Assembly: GCA_030522375.1 (NCBI GenBank)
Contig: CP130488.1
Location: 1,302,001-1,366,000, forward strand
Source: Methanosuratincola petrocarbonis
GTDB lineage: Archaea; Thermoproteota; Methanomethylicia; Methanomethylicales; Methanomethylicaceae
DNA: 64,000 nucleotides
Direction: 5' to 3'
The notes below the pieces were generated by a model. That model was not told where the DNA came from and ran no database searches. It saw only the letters and a list, made by a program, of their open reading frames with translations. The translations under genes were made by a program, and so were the position numbers. This document shows, piece after piece, positions 1 to 8,307 of this stretch (within the stretch, counting starts at the first letter, position 1; every line of letters begins with the position of its first letter).

Positions 1-247
1 ATAAGGGAAGTATCGCCACTCGGGAATCAACTGGGGTTGCTCCAAGCGATAAAAGGCTGCTCGGGGCGATTTAACGCTGTCGGATGGAAATCTGGCATGC
101 ACATTCCTGGCTGCTTAGGCTAACCCGTGGCGCCTTCCCAGCACCAGCAGAGGCTTGTGCGGGGGACCGCCCCGGGAGGGTTAAGAAAGAATTGCGAACG
201 AGAATTGCAAAAAGGATTTAGCCCCTCAAGATCGATTAATATCAGCC
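1..247. other. window edge, no assigned gene
   Basis: No gene could be supported here. One plus-strand frame is open from base 1 to a TAA at 121-123 without a start, so the tail of a gene lying outside the window is possible but has no recognisable motif. The remainder is GC-rich, then becomes A-rich just before the decarboxylase start. I could not match it to SRP RNA, RNase P RNA or a tRNA. Confidence 0.3.
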
Positions 248-262
248 TTGGAGGTCAATTTT

Positions 263-1588
263 TTGAGTCTTAGGGAGTTCATAGAGGCAGAGCGAGCCAT
301 TAGCGGAGCGGTACTGGACATCGAGGAGGAGGTGTCGACAGATTATGAGGCTGCAGCAATCATGAAGAGGCACGACGGTGGACCGACCCTCATATTCAGG
401 AGAGTGAAGGGGCACAATCACCAAGCGGTGGGTGGGATCTGCGGGTCGCGCGAAAGGATCTACAGGGCAATAGGTGCAGACAAGGAAACATACTGCAGGA
501 AGATTTCCTGGGCGGTACAGAACCCAAAGCCTCCTGAGCTGGTCGAAAGCGGACCTGTCATGGAGGTTTCCGAGCCGCCGGACTTGGACAGGCTGCCGAT
601 CTTCAGGCACTACGAGAAGGATCCCGGGAAGTACATAACCTCAGGCATCGTGGTAGCGAGGAGCGCGGACGGCAGCTTCCAGAACGCGTCTGTGCACAGG
701 ATGCTGGTCCTCGGCAAGGACAGTCTGGCGATAAGGATAGTGCCGAGGCACCTCTACGCGATGAGGGAGGACGCCGCGATGCTGGGTCAGGATCTCCAGG
801 TCGCTATAGTCATAGGGGCGCACCCTGCAGTCTTGGTAGGGGTCAACTCTGGGCCAGACTACAGGGTCAACGAGCTCTGGGTAGCCAACTCGCTGCTCGG
901 GGGGAGGATGAAGGTTGTGAAGTGCCCAGACGTCGACATCGATGTCCCCTGCGACGCAGAGTTCGTGCTCGAGGGTGAGATAAGCGCTGACGAGACGGCG
1001 GAAGAGGGACCCTTCGTCGACCTAACGGGGACATACGACATAGTCAGGAAGCAGCCGGTAGTCAGGATCAGGAGGGTCATGAGGAGGCGGGATGCGATCT
1101 ACCAGGCGCTGCTCCCAGGCGGGAGCGAGCACAAGCTGCTCATGGGGATCCCCAAGGAAGTGAGGATGTATGAAGCGATCCAGAAGGCGGTCCCGAAAGT
1201 CAAGGGCGTAAGGCTCACTCCAGGCGGTTGCTGCTGGTTCCACGCCGTGGTATCGATAAAGAAGCAGGCAGACGGCGACGGCAAGAACGCGGCTTTGGCG
1301 GCGCTCGGATCGAACCCCAGCCTCAAGCACGTCGTGGTGGTCGACGAGGATGTGGACATCGACAGCCCCGAGGAAGTGGAATGGGCGATCGCAACCAGAT
1401 TCCAAGGGGACAAGGATCTCACACTCATTGAGGGGGCGAGGGGCTCGACGCTCGACCCTTCATCAGACCAGATAAATATACTGACAGCAAAGCTCGCGAT
1501 CGATGCGACCATCCCCTGGAGCAAGCCAAAGGAGAAATTCTTGCGGGCAGCAATACCCGAGGGAACAAGGGACGAGGAGCGCGGCTGA
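263..1588 (+). CDS. UbiD-family decarboxylase, probable anhydromevalonate phosphate decarboxylase
   Basis: About 440 residues with the full UbiD fold, including the glycine-rich stretch GPFVDLTGTYD near the middle that forms the prenyl-FMN site region, preceded by EGEISADETAEE. In archaea with the modified mevalonate pathway, a UbiD homologue converts trans-anhydromevalonate 5-phosphate to isopentenyl phosphate. The next two genes encode the dehydratase that makes that substrate, so the assignment rests on family plus operon context. I prefer the TTG at 263 because GGAGGTC lies 6 bases upstream; a TTG at 248 is the in-frame alternative. Substrate specificity is inferred. The enzyme would need prenylated FMN from a UbiX not seen in this window. 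Confidence 0.85.
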   Translation: MSLREFIEAERAISGAVLDIEEEVSTDYEAAAIMKRHDGGPTLIFRRVKGHNHQAVGGICGSRERIYRAIGADKETYCRKISWAVQNPKPPELVESGPVMEVSEPPDLDRLPIFRHYEKDPGKYITSGIVVARSADGSFQNASVHRMLVLGKDSLAIRIVPRHLYAMREDAAMLGQDLQVAIVIGAHPAVLVGVNSGPDYRVNELWVANSLLGGRMKVVKCPDVDIDVPCDAEFVLEGEISADETAEEGPFVDLTGTYDIVRKQPVVRIRRVMRRRDAIYQALLPGGSEHKLLMGIPKEVRMYEAIQKAVPKVKGVRLTPGGCCWFHAVVSIKKQADGDGKNAALAALGSNPSLKHVVVVDEDVDIDSPEEVEWAIATRFQGDKDLTLIEGARGSTLDPSSDQINILTAKLAIDATIPWSKPKEKFLRAAIPEGTRDEERG

Positions 1589-1662
1589 AAGGTCGATAGG
1601 AGGAGACAGGTGGCAAGCACAGGTTAGGAAGAAAGACTGTTCAAGCGATTGGGGGAAGCGCA

Positions 1663-2865
1663 TTGCGTCTGGACAGCGAAGAGGAAGGGATTCTCAACGG
1701 CAGGGAAGGGGCTGCGGCAAAAAAGGCGATGGAGCTGCTTGTGGCGATCGGGGAGGTCATGGGCGCGGAGAGGATGGTAAGGGTCACGAGCGCCCAAGTC
1801 TCCGGGGTCTCATACGGTAACATAGGGGAGGCCGGGCTCCAGTTCTTGGAGGATTGGGCAGAGAATGGCGCAAGGGTGAGGGTCCCGACCACGCTCAACC
1901 CCTGCGGGATGGACCTGGAAAGGTGGCAGGAGACGGGGGTGGACGGATCCTACCGGGCGAAGCAGCTGAGGATCATTGAAGCTTTCAGGAGGATGGGGGT
2001 GAGCACGACCTGCACCTGCACCCCGTACTTGGTAGGGAACCTCCCGAAGGAGGGGGATCATATAGCCTGGTCCGAGTCATCCGCGGTCTGCTACGCGAAC
2101 TCTGTGATAGGGGCGAGGACGAACAGGGAGGGGGGTCCATCCGCCCTCGCAGCAGCGATCGTGGGGAGGGCTCCTATGTACGGGCTACACCTGGACGCGA
2201 ATCGGGCGCCGACGGTGATTATCGATGTTCAGGCGGAGGTGAGGACGAGGCATGAGTTCAGCCTTCTTGGGTATGCGGTCGGCAGGCGGATTGGCAGCGG
2301 GGTGCCGCTCTTCGAAGGGATACGCGGGGCTGACCGAGACGCTCTCAAGATAATGTCTGCAGCCCTCGCGGCCTCCGGAGGGATCGCGATGTTCCATATC
2401 CCCGGGGTCACACCCGAGGCCGGGAGGTGGCAGTGCAGGGGGCTCGAGCGGGTATCGGTCGGGGCCCGCGACCTTGAGGATTGCCGCGAAGCGCTCACTT
2501 GTGATGGCGAACCGGATCTCTGCTGCATCGGCTGCCCCCACTGCAGCCCCGAAGAGCTGGAGGAGGTGGCACGTCTGGTGAAGGGGAGGAGGGTCGCCCA
2601 TGGGAAGGCGCTATGGGTCTGGACCTCGAAGAAGGTCAGGGAGGAGGGTGATATGGCTGGGCATGTCCGCACGATCGAGGAGGCAGGGGGGAGGGTCTTT
2701 ACTGACACATGCATGGTCGTCTGCCCTCTCGAAAGGGCAGGATTCAAGCACATGGTCACGGATTCTTGCAAGGCTGCACATTACGTCCCTTCAACCTCTG
2801 GGATGAAGACAACGGTCGCCGAGCTGCGAGATGCGGTGGCGAGGGTGATTGAGAATGGCACATGA
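1663..2865 (+). CDS. aconitase X large subunit, phosphomevalonate 5-dehydratase large subunit
   Basis: A 400-residue aconitase-X catalytic protein. Visible landmarks are the N-terminal GREGAAAKKAMELLVAIGE block, the STTCTCTPYLVGN segment, SESSAVCYANSVIGARTNRE, the C-rich CCIGCPHCSPEEL and the late TDTCMVVCPL and DSCKAAHY motifs that supply Fe-S and active-site cysteines. Known archaeal AcnX proteins paired with a small subunit dehydrate 5-phosphomevalonate. The start is a TTG shortly after a GGGGGAAG stretch. It overlaps the small-subunit start by 11 bases, so the two are translationally coupled and follow the decarboxylase in one operon. A role in hydroxyproline metabolism is known for other AcnX branches but is less likely here. 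Confidence 0.88.
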   Translation: MRLDSEEEGILNGREGAAAKKAMELLVAIGEVMGAERMVRVTSAQVSGVSYGNIGEAGLQFLEDWAENGARVRVPTTLNPCGMDLERWQETGVDGSYRAKQLRIIEAFRRMGVSTTCTCTPYLVGNLPKEGDHIAWSESSAVCYANSVIGARTNREGGPSALAAAIVGRAPMYGLHLDANRAPTVIIDVQAEVRTRHEFSLLGYAVGRRIGSGVPLFEGIRGADRDALKIMSAALAASGGIAMFHIPGVTPEAGRWQCRGLERVSVGARDLEDCREALTCDGEPDLCCIGCPHCSPEELEEVARLVKGRRVAHGKALWVWTSKKVREEGDMAGHVRTIEEAGGRVFTDTCMVVCPLERAGFKHMVTDSCKAAHYVPSTSGMKTTVAELRDAVARVIENGT

Positions 2866-3283
2866 GGCGGTCTTCAGGGGCAGGGGGGTTGCAAAGTTCA
2901 GGGGGGAGGGCGAGGCACTCGTCACCGGGCAAGGGATATCCTTCTTTGGCGGCGTGGATCCAGACACGGGGAAAATCAGGGAGAGGGGGCACGAACTCCT
3001 TGGTAAGGATGTTACAAACAGGGTGCTCGTTTTCCCCAAGGGAAAGGGGAGCACAGTCGGCTCATATGTCATCTACCAGCTGAGGAGGAACGGCCACGCA
3101 CCGGCTGCGATAATAAATGTCGAAACAGAAGCGATAATCGCCGCCGGGTGCATACTAGCCGAGATCCCCCTCGTCGACAGGCTCGACGCAGATCCAATAG
3201 CCGAGATCAGGAGCGGGGACTGGGTCGAGGTGGACGGCACCACCGGCTTTGTGAAGGTGAAGAGGCGAGTCCCGCGCGACTGA
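2855..3283 (+). CDS. aconitase X small subunit (swivel domain), phosphomevalonate dehydratase small subunit
   Basis: About 142 residues forming the swivelling domain of the aconitase-X enzyme (DUF126 type). Diagnostic stretches are the N-terminal FRGRGVAKFRGEGEAL, the loop GGVDPDTGKI and the central FPKGKGSTVGSYVIYQL, in which the Ser of the GSTVGS motif is expected to contact substrate. The ATG at 2855 has GGTGAT six bases upstream; a TTG at 2849 is possible. The start lies inside the end of the large-subunit gene, which supports a heterodimer made from a coupled message. Confidence 0.88.
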   Translation: MAHEAVFRGRGVAKFRGEGEALVTGQGISFFGGVDPDTGKIRERGHELLGKDVTNRVLVFPKGKGSTVGSYVIYQLRRNGHAPAAIINVETEAIIAAGCILAEIPLVDRLDADPIAEIRSGDWVEVDGTTGFVKVKRRVPRD

Positions 3284-3504
3284 CGTCCTCCCACCTCTGA
3301 ATGGTGCGGGCTTCCTGGGCTATGTTGGCAAGGGTCCGCCGAGCAGGGTCAGCGAAGCATGCAGCGTGAATCCATACACAAATGACGGATTTTTGCACGG
3401 ACATGTACCGGAATGGTGTATCTCAGCTCATGCCGGCTGAAATGCGGGCGGTCGGATGGCAAAGGTTAAGACATAACAGTTCGATATTTTTGTCGGGATG
3501 AGTG

Positions 3505-4764
3505 ATGGAGAGACCCTGGGGGATGATAAAGGATCCGGTCCACGGCTACGTCCACATCACCGAGACCGAGAAGGAGATCATCGACACGCTGCCCCTCCAG
3601 AGGCTCAGGAGGATCAAGCAGCTCGTCTTCGCAGACTATGTCTACCCAGGGGCGAACCACACGAGGTTCGAGCATTCGGTCGGCGTGATGCACCTCGCAG
3701 GTCTGCTCGGAAAGGCGCTCCCGGTCGGGATGGACAGGGACGAGATCCAGAGGATCAGGCTGGCAGGGCTCTGCCATGACCTGGGGCACGGGCCGTTCTC
3801 GCACACCTTCGAGCAGGTACTGATGAAGAGGCTGAACAAGACCCACGAGGACCTCACCCCCTGGATCGTGAGGGGGACAGAGCTCAGCGAGATCATCTCC
3901 AGGCACGGCTTCACCCCGGACGAGATAGCGGAGCTCGCAGTGGGCAGGGATCAGAAGGCGAGGTCGTTCATGAACCAGATAATCTCGAGCTCCGTCGACG
4001 TTGACAAGATGGACTTCCTCTCGAGGGACACGCACCACACGGGCGCGGAGTACGGCAAGATCGACATATACAGGCTGATCTACAAGATGGATGTCTTCGA
4101 CGACACACTTGTTGTGGACAGCTCGGCTCTTGCTGCCCTCGAGGCTTTCCTTATAGCGAGGATAGAGTCATTCAGGGCGATATACTACCACAAGACCGCG
4201 AGATCGGCGCAGATCCTGCTAGTCAGGGCCCTTGAGGCGGCGGAGGAGGAGCTCGGGCTCTGCAGCTTCAAAATCCCGGACGAATACCTCGAACTGGACG
4301 ACTACAGCGTCTGGGCGGAGCTGAAGAGGTGCGAAAAGTCCGCGCAAATAATAAGGGACCTCGAGTCCAGGAGGCTCCTCAAGTGCGCGTACGAGAGGGA
4401 GGTCCAAGCAGAGGACAAAGCGATCTCGGGGCTCTTCAGCCTGGACGGGATAAGGAGGGAGGTCGAGTCTGAGATAGCGGACCTGGCTGGGATACCGACC
4501 TCGAGCGTCTTCATAGACACCCCCTCGCTCCCGTCCATACCATACTTCCACAAGCTCTCCCTTGACCCAATGGAGATACCGGTGGTCGACGCCTCGGGGA
4601 AGTGTGTGCTGAAGGCGACGAAGATCTCAAAGATAATAGAGGTGCTGAAGGGCTTCATGAACATAGTCAGGGTCTACACATATGAGGGGGACAGGGACAG
4701 GGTGAAAGAGGCGTCCGAGAAGATACTCGGGCGCCTGCCGGAGTCCGCGAGGGTCTCGTACTGA
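3505..4764 (+). CDS. HD-superfamily phosphohydrolase (SAMHD1/dGTPase-like)
   Basis: 419 residues. The HD metal site is clear: RFEHSVGVMHLAG, then LCHDLGHGPFSHTFE, and a downstream aspartate in VDVDKMDFLSRD followed by THHTGAEYG. These match the SAMHD1-like archaeal HD proteins that hydrolyse dNTPs or related nucleotides. The C-terminal third is a helical region with no motif I can name. A GTG at 3502 immediately precedes the chosen ATG. The gene stands alone between the isoprenoid operon and a convergent thymidylate kinase gene, which is a loose hint of nucleotide-pool control. The substrate is not known from sequence. Confidence 0.8.
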   Translation: MERPWGMIKDPVHGYVHITETEKEIIDTLPLQRLRRIKQLVFADYVYPGANHTRFEHSVGVMHLAGLLGKALPVGMDRDEIQRIRLAGLCHDLGHGPFSHTFEQVLMKRLNKTHEDLTPWIVRGTELSEIISRHGFTPDEIAELAVGRDQKARSFMNQIISSSVDVDKMDFLSRDTHHTGAEYGKIDIYRLIYKMDVFDDTLVVDSSALAALEAFLIARIESFRAIYYHKTARSAQILLVRALEAAEEELGLCSFKIPDEYLELDDYSVWAELKRCEKSAQIIRDLESRRLLKCAYEREVQAEDKAISGLFSLDGIRREVESEIADLAGIPTSSVFIDTPSLPSIPYFHKLSLDPMEIPVVDASGKCVLKATKISKIIEVLKGFMNIVRVYTYEGDRDRVKEASEKILGRLPESARVSY

Positions 4765-4813
4765 CCGCTCAGTCTAGAACGAGCAGCAGCCGGCTTAACG
4801 ATTGGCGCTTTCC

Positions 4814-5422
4814 CTATGATACGACCGAGATTAGCAGCGGGAGAACCTTCCTGACGATTTCCGCATGGACGTCTTCGACTGGCTTTGAGGCATCCACGAC
4901 CTCATGCCCCTTCCTCTCCGCCCTCTCAAGGAAATTCTGCCGCACCCTCCTGAGGAAGTCGGAGTTCTCATACCGCTCCCTTGAGGATCCCTTCCTCTTC
5001 AGGGAAACCTCGGGGTCAATGTCCATTATTATCGTGAGATCCGGCTTTAGCGCGTGCCTGTTTATCGCGAGGATCCACCGCTCATCAAGACCCTGGGCGC
5101 ACTGATAGGCTATAGAGGACTCGAGGTAACGGTCAGAAACCACTATCTTACGGTCCGCAAGCGCGGGCCTTATTAGGCGCTCAACATGGTCTGCGCGGTC
5201 AGCCGCGAACAGGAGTGCGTCGACAACAGGCGAGCCGGAAGGCTGAGCAAGCGAGCGCCTGATTGCGGGCTCGATGAAACCGTCCGGGTTGGGCTCCTTG
5301 GTCGCGACAACCCTGAAGCCCTTTTCCGCCAGGAGGTCCGCGAGGAGGCGGGTCTGCGTCGACGAGCCTGCGCCGTCCACACCCTCCAGGGCGATGAATA
5401 CACCCCTCTTTAGATCGGGCAT
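4814..5422 (-). CDS. tmk: thymidylate kinase (dTMP kinase)
   Basis: 202 residues with the thymidylate-kinase layout: an N-terminal P-loop region FIALEGVDGAGSSTQTRLLADLL, the DRYLESSIAYQ (DRY/H) motif near residue 98, and a lid region with SLKRKGSSRERYE. It phosphorylates dTMP to dTDP. The P-loop reads GVDGAGSSTQ, where bacterial enzymes have GxDGxGKST; the lysine-to-serine difference is noted but the rest of the fold is intact, and variant P-loops occur among archaeal homologues. It starts at an ATG and is divergent from the XPF-type nuclease, sharing a 64-base intergenic region. Confidence 0.87.
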   Translation of the reverse strand: MPDLKRGVFIALEGVDGAGSSTQTRLLADLLAEKGFRVVATKEPNPDGFIEPAIRRSLAQPSGSPVVDALLFAADRADHVERLIRPALADRKIVVSDRYLESSIAYQCAQGLDERWILAINRHALKPDLTIIMDIDPEVSLKRKGSSRERYENSDFLRRVRQNFLERAERKGHEVVDASKPVEDVHAEIVRKVLPLLISVVS

Positions 5423-5444
5423 GCGATCAGATCTGGGGCGAACC

Positions 5445-5458
5445 GATTATATGCCTAT
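5445..5458 (+). promoter_or_regulatory. TATA-box region of the XPF-type nuclease gene
   Basis: The 14-mer GATTATATGCCTAT lies 42 bases before the TTG start of the nuclease gene and contains a good archaeal TATA element (TTATATG). The identical 14-mer recurs before the UPF0147 gene at 6654-6667. Identity beyond the TATA core suggests a shared promoter context, but two copies are too few to call an operator. Confidence 0.45.
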
Positions 5459-5486
5459 CCCATCGAGATCTTCACGGTGAGGCATT

Positions 5487-6272
5487 TTGCCCTCTTGTGC
5501 TGAGAGGCAGGGAGAGACGCTCCTCAAGTTCTTAAAGGTGAAGGGATCTGGCAACGGCGCGATTGAAATACTTGCGGATCGGAGAGAAGCACCATCCCAG
5601 ACTGCTAGGTCGTTGGCTGCGCTAGGCGTTAAGATCGAGTACAGAACGCTCAAGGTCGGCGACTATGTCGTCTCGGAAGAGGTCGCGATAGAGAGGAAGA
5701 CATACGCGGACCTGGCGGCTTCTATAGTGGACAGGAGGCTCTTCTCTCAGGCTCAGGCGCTCAGAGAGTGCTACCCCCGGCCGATTATCCTCCTGGAGAT
5801 GGGGGGGAGTGCGGAGGTTGGAGTCTCCAGGGAGGCGATCAGAGGCGCGGTCGCGAGCATGGTCCTAGACTTCGGTATCCCTGTGATAGCCGCGGAAGGG
5901 CCCGAGGACGCGGCAGGGTTCATAGTAGCAATGGCAAAGAGAGAACAGAGACAGGCAGGCGCCCCGATCAGCCTGAAGGACAGGAGGCGCCCAAGGACAC
6001 CGGATGAGGAGAAGGAGTACGTCGTTGCCAGCCTACCGATGGTCGAGGTCTCGACTGCAAGGAGGCTCCTGGCAGAATTCGGGACCGTCCAGGCGGTCTT
6101 CTCTGCCAGCGAGGAGGACCTCCAGAGGGTCGAGAAGATCGGCCCGAAGAAGGCGAGGAGGATCAGGGAGGTCGCCTCGACGCCCTACGGAGGGTTCAAA
6201 GGCAGCGCAATAGATGGACCGAGGCAAGGCGGTCCCTCGAATAATCCCGATGGCACGACTCGATCCGGCTAG
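5487..6272 (+). CDS. xpf: XPF/ERCC4-type structure-specific nuclease (helicase-less)
   Basis: 261 residues. An ERCC4 nuclease domain occupies roughly residues 25-160, with the catalytic signature EVAIERKTYADLAASIVDRR (the ERKxxxD core) and an upstream ILADRRE aspartate. Tandem helix-hairpin-helix motifs follow (LPMVEVSTARRLLAEFG and VEKIGPKKARRI). There is no SF2 helicase domain, which is the arrangement of crenarchaeal XPF that works with PCNA; euryarchaeal Hef is longer. It cleaves 3'-flap and fork structures in repair and replication restart. The TTG start has GGTGAGG just upstream. A short basic, disordered tail follows the HhH region. It ends convergently, overlapping the next gene by four bases. 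Confidence 0.85.
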   Translation: MPSCAERQGETLLKFLKVKGSGNGAIEILADRREAPSQTARSLAALGVKIEYRTLKVGDYVVSEEVAIERKTYADLAASIVDRRLFSQAQALRECYPRPIILLEMGGSAEVGVSREAIRGAVASMVLDFGIPVIAAEGPEDAAGFIVAMAKREQRQAGAPISLKDRRRPRTPDEEKEYVVASLPMVEVSTARRLLAEFGTVQAVFSASEEDLQRVEKIGPKKARRIREVASTPYGGFKGSAIDGPRQGGPSNNPDGTTRSG

Positions 6273-6622
6273 CGCTTTGCCCCCCTGACCTTCTCGAGGA
6301 GGTCGAAGAGCGAGGAGAGGACTCCCACATGCCGCTCAATCTCGGAGAGATCCCTGGTCATCTGGAGGGAGGATTGCACCTCGGAGATCTTTGCCACAAT
6401 CACGTCTTCAAGACCTGATGCCACGACCGCCTGCGCAGCCACCCTCTCGGTCTCGGAGGGTTTGGCGAAGACCACCCGTTTGTTGCACCCGGGGCAGATC
6501 ACCTCGCCGCTGGAGAGGCGGAACAGGGGCGTCTTGCACTCGGGGCATGCCTGGGAAAGCATCGTCGCCCCCTCCCGGAGTAGGTCAGCCATGCGCTTGA
6601 CCTGCGAGTCCCTTGTGCTCAT
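6269..6622 (-). CDS. UPF0148 (Sjogren autoantigen 1-like) zinc-ribbon protein
   Basis: 117 residues. An N-terminal helix is followed by a treble zinc ribbon, CPECKTPLFRLSSGEVICPGC (two CxxC knuckles), then a helical tail ending LFDLLEKVRGAKR. This is the conserved archaeal UPF0148 family; its biochemical function is not known. The ATG at 6622 gives the usual MSTRDSQVKRMADLL start; an in-frame GTG nine bases upstream is less likely. It is divergent from UPF0147. Confidence 0.82.
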   Translation of the reverse strand: MSTRDSQVKRMADLLREGATMLSQACPECKTPLFRLSSGEVICPGCNKRVVFAKPSETERVAAQAVVASGLEDVIVAKISEVQSSLQMTRDLSEIERHVGVLSSLFDLLEKVRGAKR

Positions 6623-6653
6623 GAAAACCACACAGAATAAAGGTAATAAGGAG

Positions 6654-6667
6654 GATTATATGCCTAT
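6654..6667 (+). promoter_or_regulatory. TATA-box region of the UPF0147 gene
   Basis: The second copy of GATTATATGCCTAT, 34 bases before the ATG of UPF0147. It follows an AAGGAGG-containing stretch. The position fits a TATA element with a short leader carrying the AGGTGG ribosome site just before the start. Confidence 0.45.
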
Positions 6668-6687
6668 TTGCTGAAAAGGTGGTTAGA

Positions 6688-6942
6688 ATGAGCAGCGACA
6701 AGATGGCCCAGGCGATCAATGTCCTCCAGAGGATAGCAGATGATAATGGAGTTCCCAGGAACATCAGGAGGGCGGCCTCGGAGGCAATGAAGGCGCTGCA
6801 GGGGAAGACCTACTCGGACGCGGTCAAGGCTGCGAACGCTATCAGTATACTCGAGGAGTGCGGGCAGGACCCGAATATGCCGCTCTTCGCCAGGACGGCT
6901 ATCTGGCAGGCGATAAGCATCCTCGAGCAGGTCAAGGACTGA
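6688..6942 (+). CDS. UPF0147 family helical protein
   Basis: 84 residues of the archaea-specific UPF0147 family, recognisable by QAINVLQRIADDNGVPRNIR, RRAASEAMKALQ and the final TAIWQAISILEQVKD. It is predicted all-helical and is likely a small nucleic-acid or protein-binding factor; its function has not been assigned. The start is the ATG preceded by AGGTGGTTAGA, a good ribosome site. It ends seven bases from the convergent IMPase gene. Confidence 0.85.
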   Translation: MSSDKMAQAINVLQRIADDNGVPRNIRRAASEAMKALQGKTYSDAVKAANAISILEECGQDPNMPLFARTAIWQAISILEQVKD

Positions 6943-6948
6943 ACTTTT

Positions 6949-7776
6949 TCAGATTCTTCTCCCACGGGAACTCCTGATCAGGGAAAGGGCTTCCCTGCAT
7001 GCCTTCTCGCATCCAGCGACGAGTTCGATCCGCTCAGCTAGGTCGAGTGGGCAGTCCAAGTCGTTTCCATCGAGATCCAAAACCTTTGCGCCTGCCTCCC
7101 TTAGTATGAGGACAGAGGCGGCTATGTCCGTGACCCGCAGGAGGCAGCGGTTGTCAAGGTAAAAGTCGAGGGCGCCGCAAGCGGTGTAGCACAGCCCGAG
7201 GGCTGCAGACCCGAGGTTCCTGATGTGCTTCACGGAGAGGAGGACTGGCAGCGCCTCGTAGACTTTTTGGCGGTTACCCCGGACGTTGAAGTCAAGTCCG
7301 GCGAGGGATCTGCCCAACTCCACCCCCTCGTTCACCCTTATCGGTGCCCCGTCCAGGAAGGCACCAGATCCCCTCTCTGCCCAGAAGACCCGCCCCGAAG
7401 GGATCTCCATCACGACTGCAGACTCGACGTCAGAGAGGCGGGGACCCCGCGCGAGGGCTGCCGAGATCGAGTAGAGGGCGATCCCGCGTGTCGCGTTAGT
7501 GGTCCCGTCCACTGGGTCCAAGACGACGAGCGGGTACTCCTCGCCGCAGAAGCGCTTCACCCCCAGCTCCTCGCTGAGCAGGCTGCCCCTGAACCCCGTG
7601 GACTCGAGATAGGAGAGTGCGGCGTCCTCCGCCACCTTGTCTAACCGCTTGGTCAGGTCGCCGCTTGCCCCTTTCTTCACGACCTCGCGAAGGGAGGACA
7701 GGGGCGACCGCGCCGAGAATCCAGATATCGCGGAAAATTCGGAACCGCAGATGCCCTTCAGAAGATCCAGACTCAT
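6949..7776 (-). CDS. inositol monophosphatase / fructose-1,6-bisphosphatase family protein
   Basis: 275 residues with the sugar-phosphatase fold. The Li-sensitive phosphatase signature is LDPVDGTTNATRGI, preceded by the metal glutamates of LLSEELG and followed by LRVTDIAASVLILREAGA, the second metal-binding block. Archaeal members act as fructose-1,6-bisphosphatase and inositol-1-phosphatase; the sequence alone does not decide between them. The ATG start faces tRNA-Leu, whose promoter lies in the 44-base gap. Confidence 0.84.
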   Translation of the reverse strand: MSLDLLKGICGSEFSAISGFSARSPLSSLREVVKKGASGDLTKRLDKVAEDAALSYLESTGFRGSLLSEELGVKRFCGEEYPLVVLDPVDGTTNATRGIALYSISAALARGPRLSDVESAVVMEIPSGRVFWAERGSGAFLDGAPIRVNEGVELGRSLAGLDFNVRGNRQKVYEALPVLLSVKHIRNLGSAALGLCYTACGALDFYLDNRCLLRVTDIAASVLILREAGAKVLDLDGNDLDCPLDLAERIELVAGCEKACREALSLIRSSRGRRI

Positions 7777-7820
7777 ACCTGTTAAGAATATATGTGACTC
7801 TTATAAAATTAGTAGGGCAG

Positions 7821-7905
7821 GCGGGGGTCGCCAAGTCAGGTCAAAGGCGCAAGGCTCAGGACCTTGTGGCGAAGGCCTTCGTGGGTTCGAATCCCACTCC
7901 CCGCA
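7821..7905 (+). tRNA. tRNA-Leu (anticodon CAG)
   Basis: The seven-base acceptor stem GCGGGGG pairs with TCCCCGC at 7898-7904, with an A discriminator at 7905 and an encoded CCA at 7906-7908. The anticodon stem CAAGG/CCTTG closes the loop CTCAGGA, giving anticodon CAG. A long variable arm of about 14 bases and the T arm GTGGG-TTCGAAT-CCCAC make it a class II tRNA as expected for leucine. A TATA-like CTTATAAAAT precedes it by about 20 bases. No intron is seen. Confidence 0.95.
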
Positions 7906-7908
7906 CCA

Positions 7909-8307
7909 AGTAACCCTTCGAGGGCATGCAAGCACCCCCAGAAGCGCCGATCGGAACCTCCTTTGACCGAACATTAGACTGACGCGGCAAGGCATCCGAT
8001 TATGACCGATGAGGTTCAGGCGCTGCGATCTATGCCCAATAAAGCTGCGACTCTTTTTTCGGCAAAGCTTCCCGCTGGCCGCAGTATTGTTCCTTTGATG
8101 TAAATTTTCCCCAAATTGGCTGTCATTACTTCAAACCTTTGTTAAAGTACTTAAGGTAAGTATTTTTAATACTAATTATTCATAAGGAAAAAAGATACAT
8201 TATTTTTTATTAGTATCAATAGATATTATTATATTTGTCAGGCATTAAATCGGGGGTTGCCTGAAACCATACGACCAAAAATGCCCCGATAGAGGAGATG
8301 AGAAAAA
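7909..8307 (+). promoter_or_regulatory. intergenic region and 5' leader of the surface-fibre locus
   Basis: No gene is supported. The second half is strongly AT-rich with TATA-like stretches near 8160-8235 (for example TATTTTTAATACT). The leader holds an inverted repeat, ATCGGGG at 8249-8255 and CCCCGAT at 8284-8290 with a 28-base loop, just before the GAGGAGATGAG ribosome site of the first pilin-like gene. This could fold in the mRNA and affect translation, but that is an inference. Confidence 0.45.

Noticed and set aside
1..247. SRP RNA or RNase P RNA in the GC-rich stretch before the first gene
   Set aside because: I could not find the conserved core bases of either RNA on either strand.
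1022..1405. Long minus-strand frames inside the decarboxylase gene
   Set aside because: High GC leaves antisense frames open; they have no motifs and the plus-strand UbiD protein is clear.
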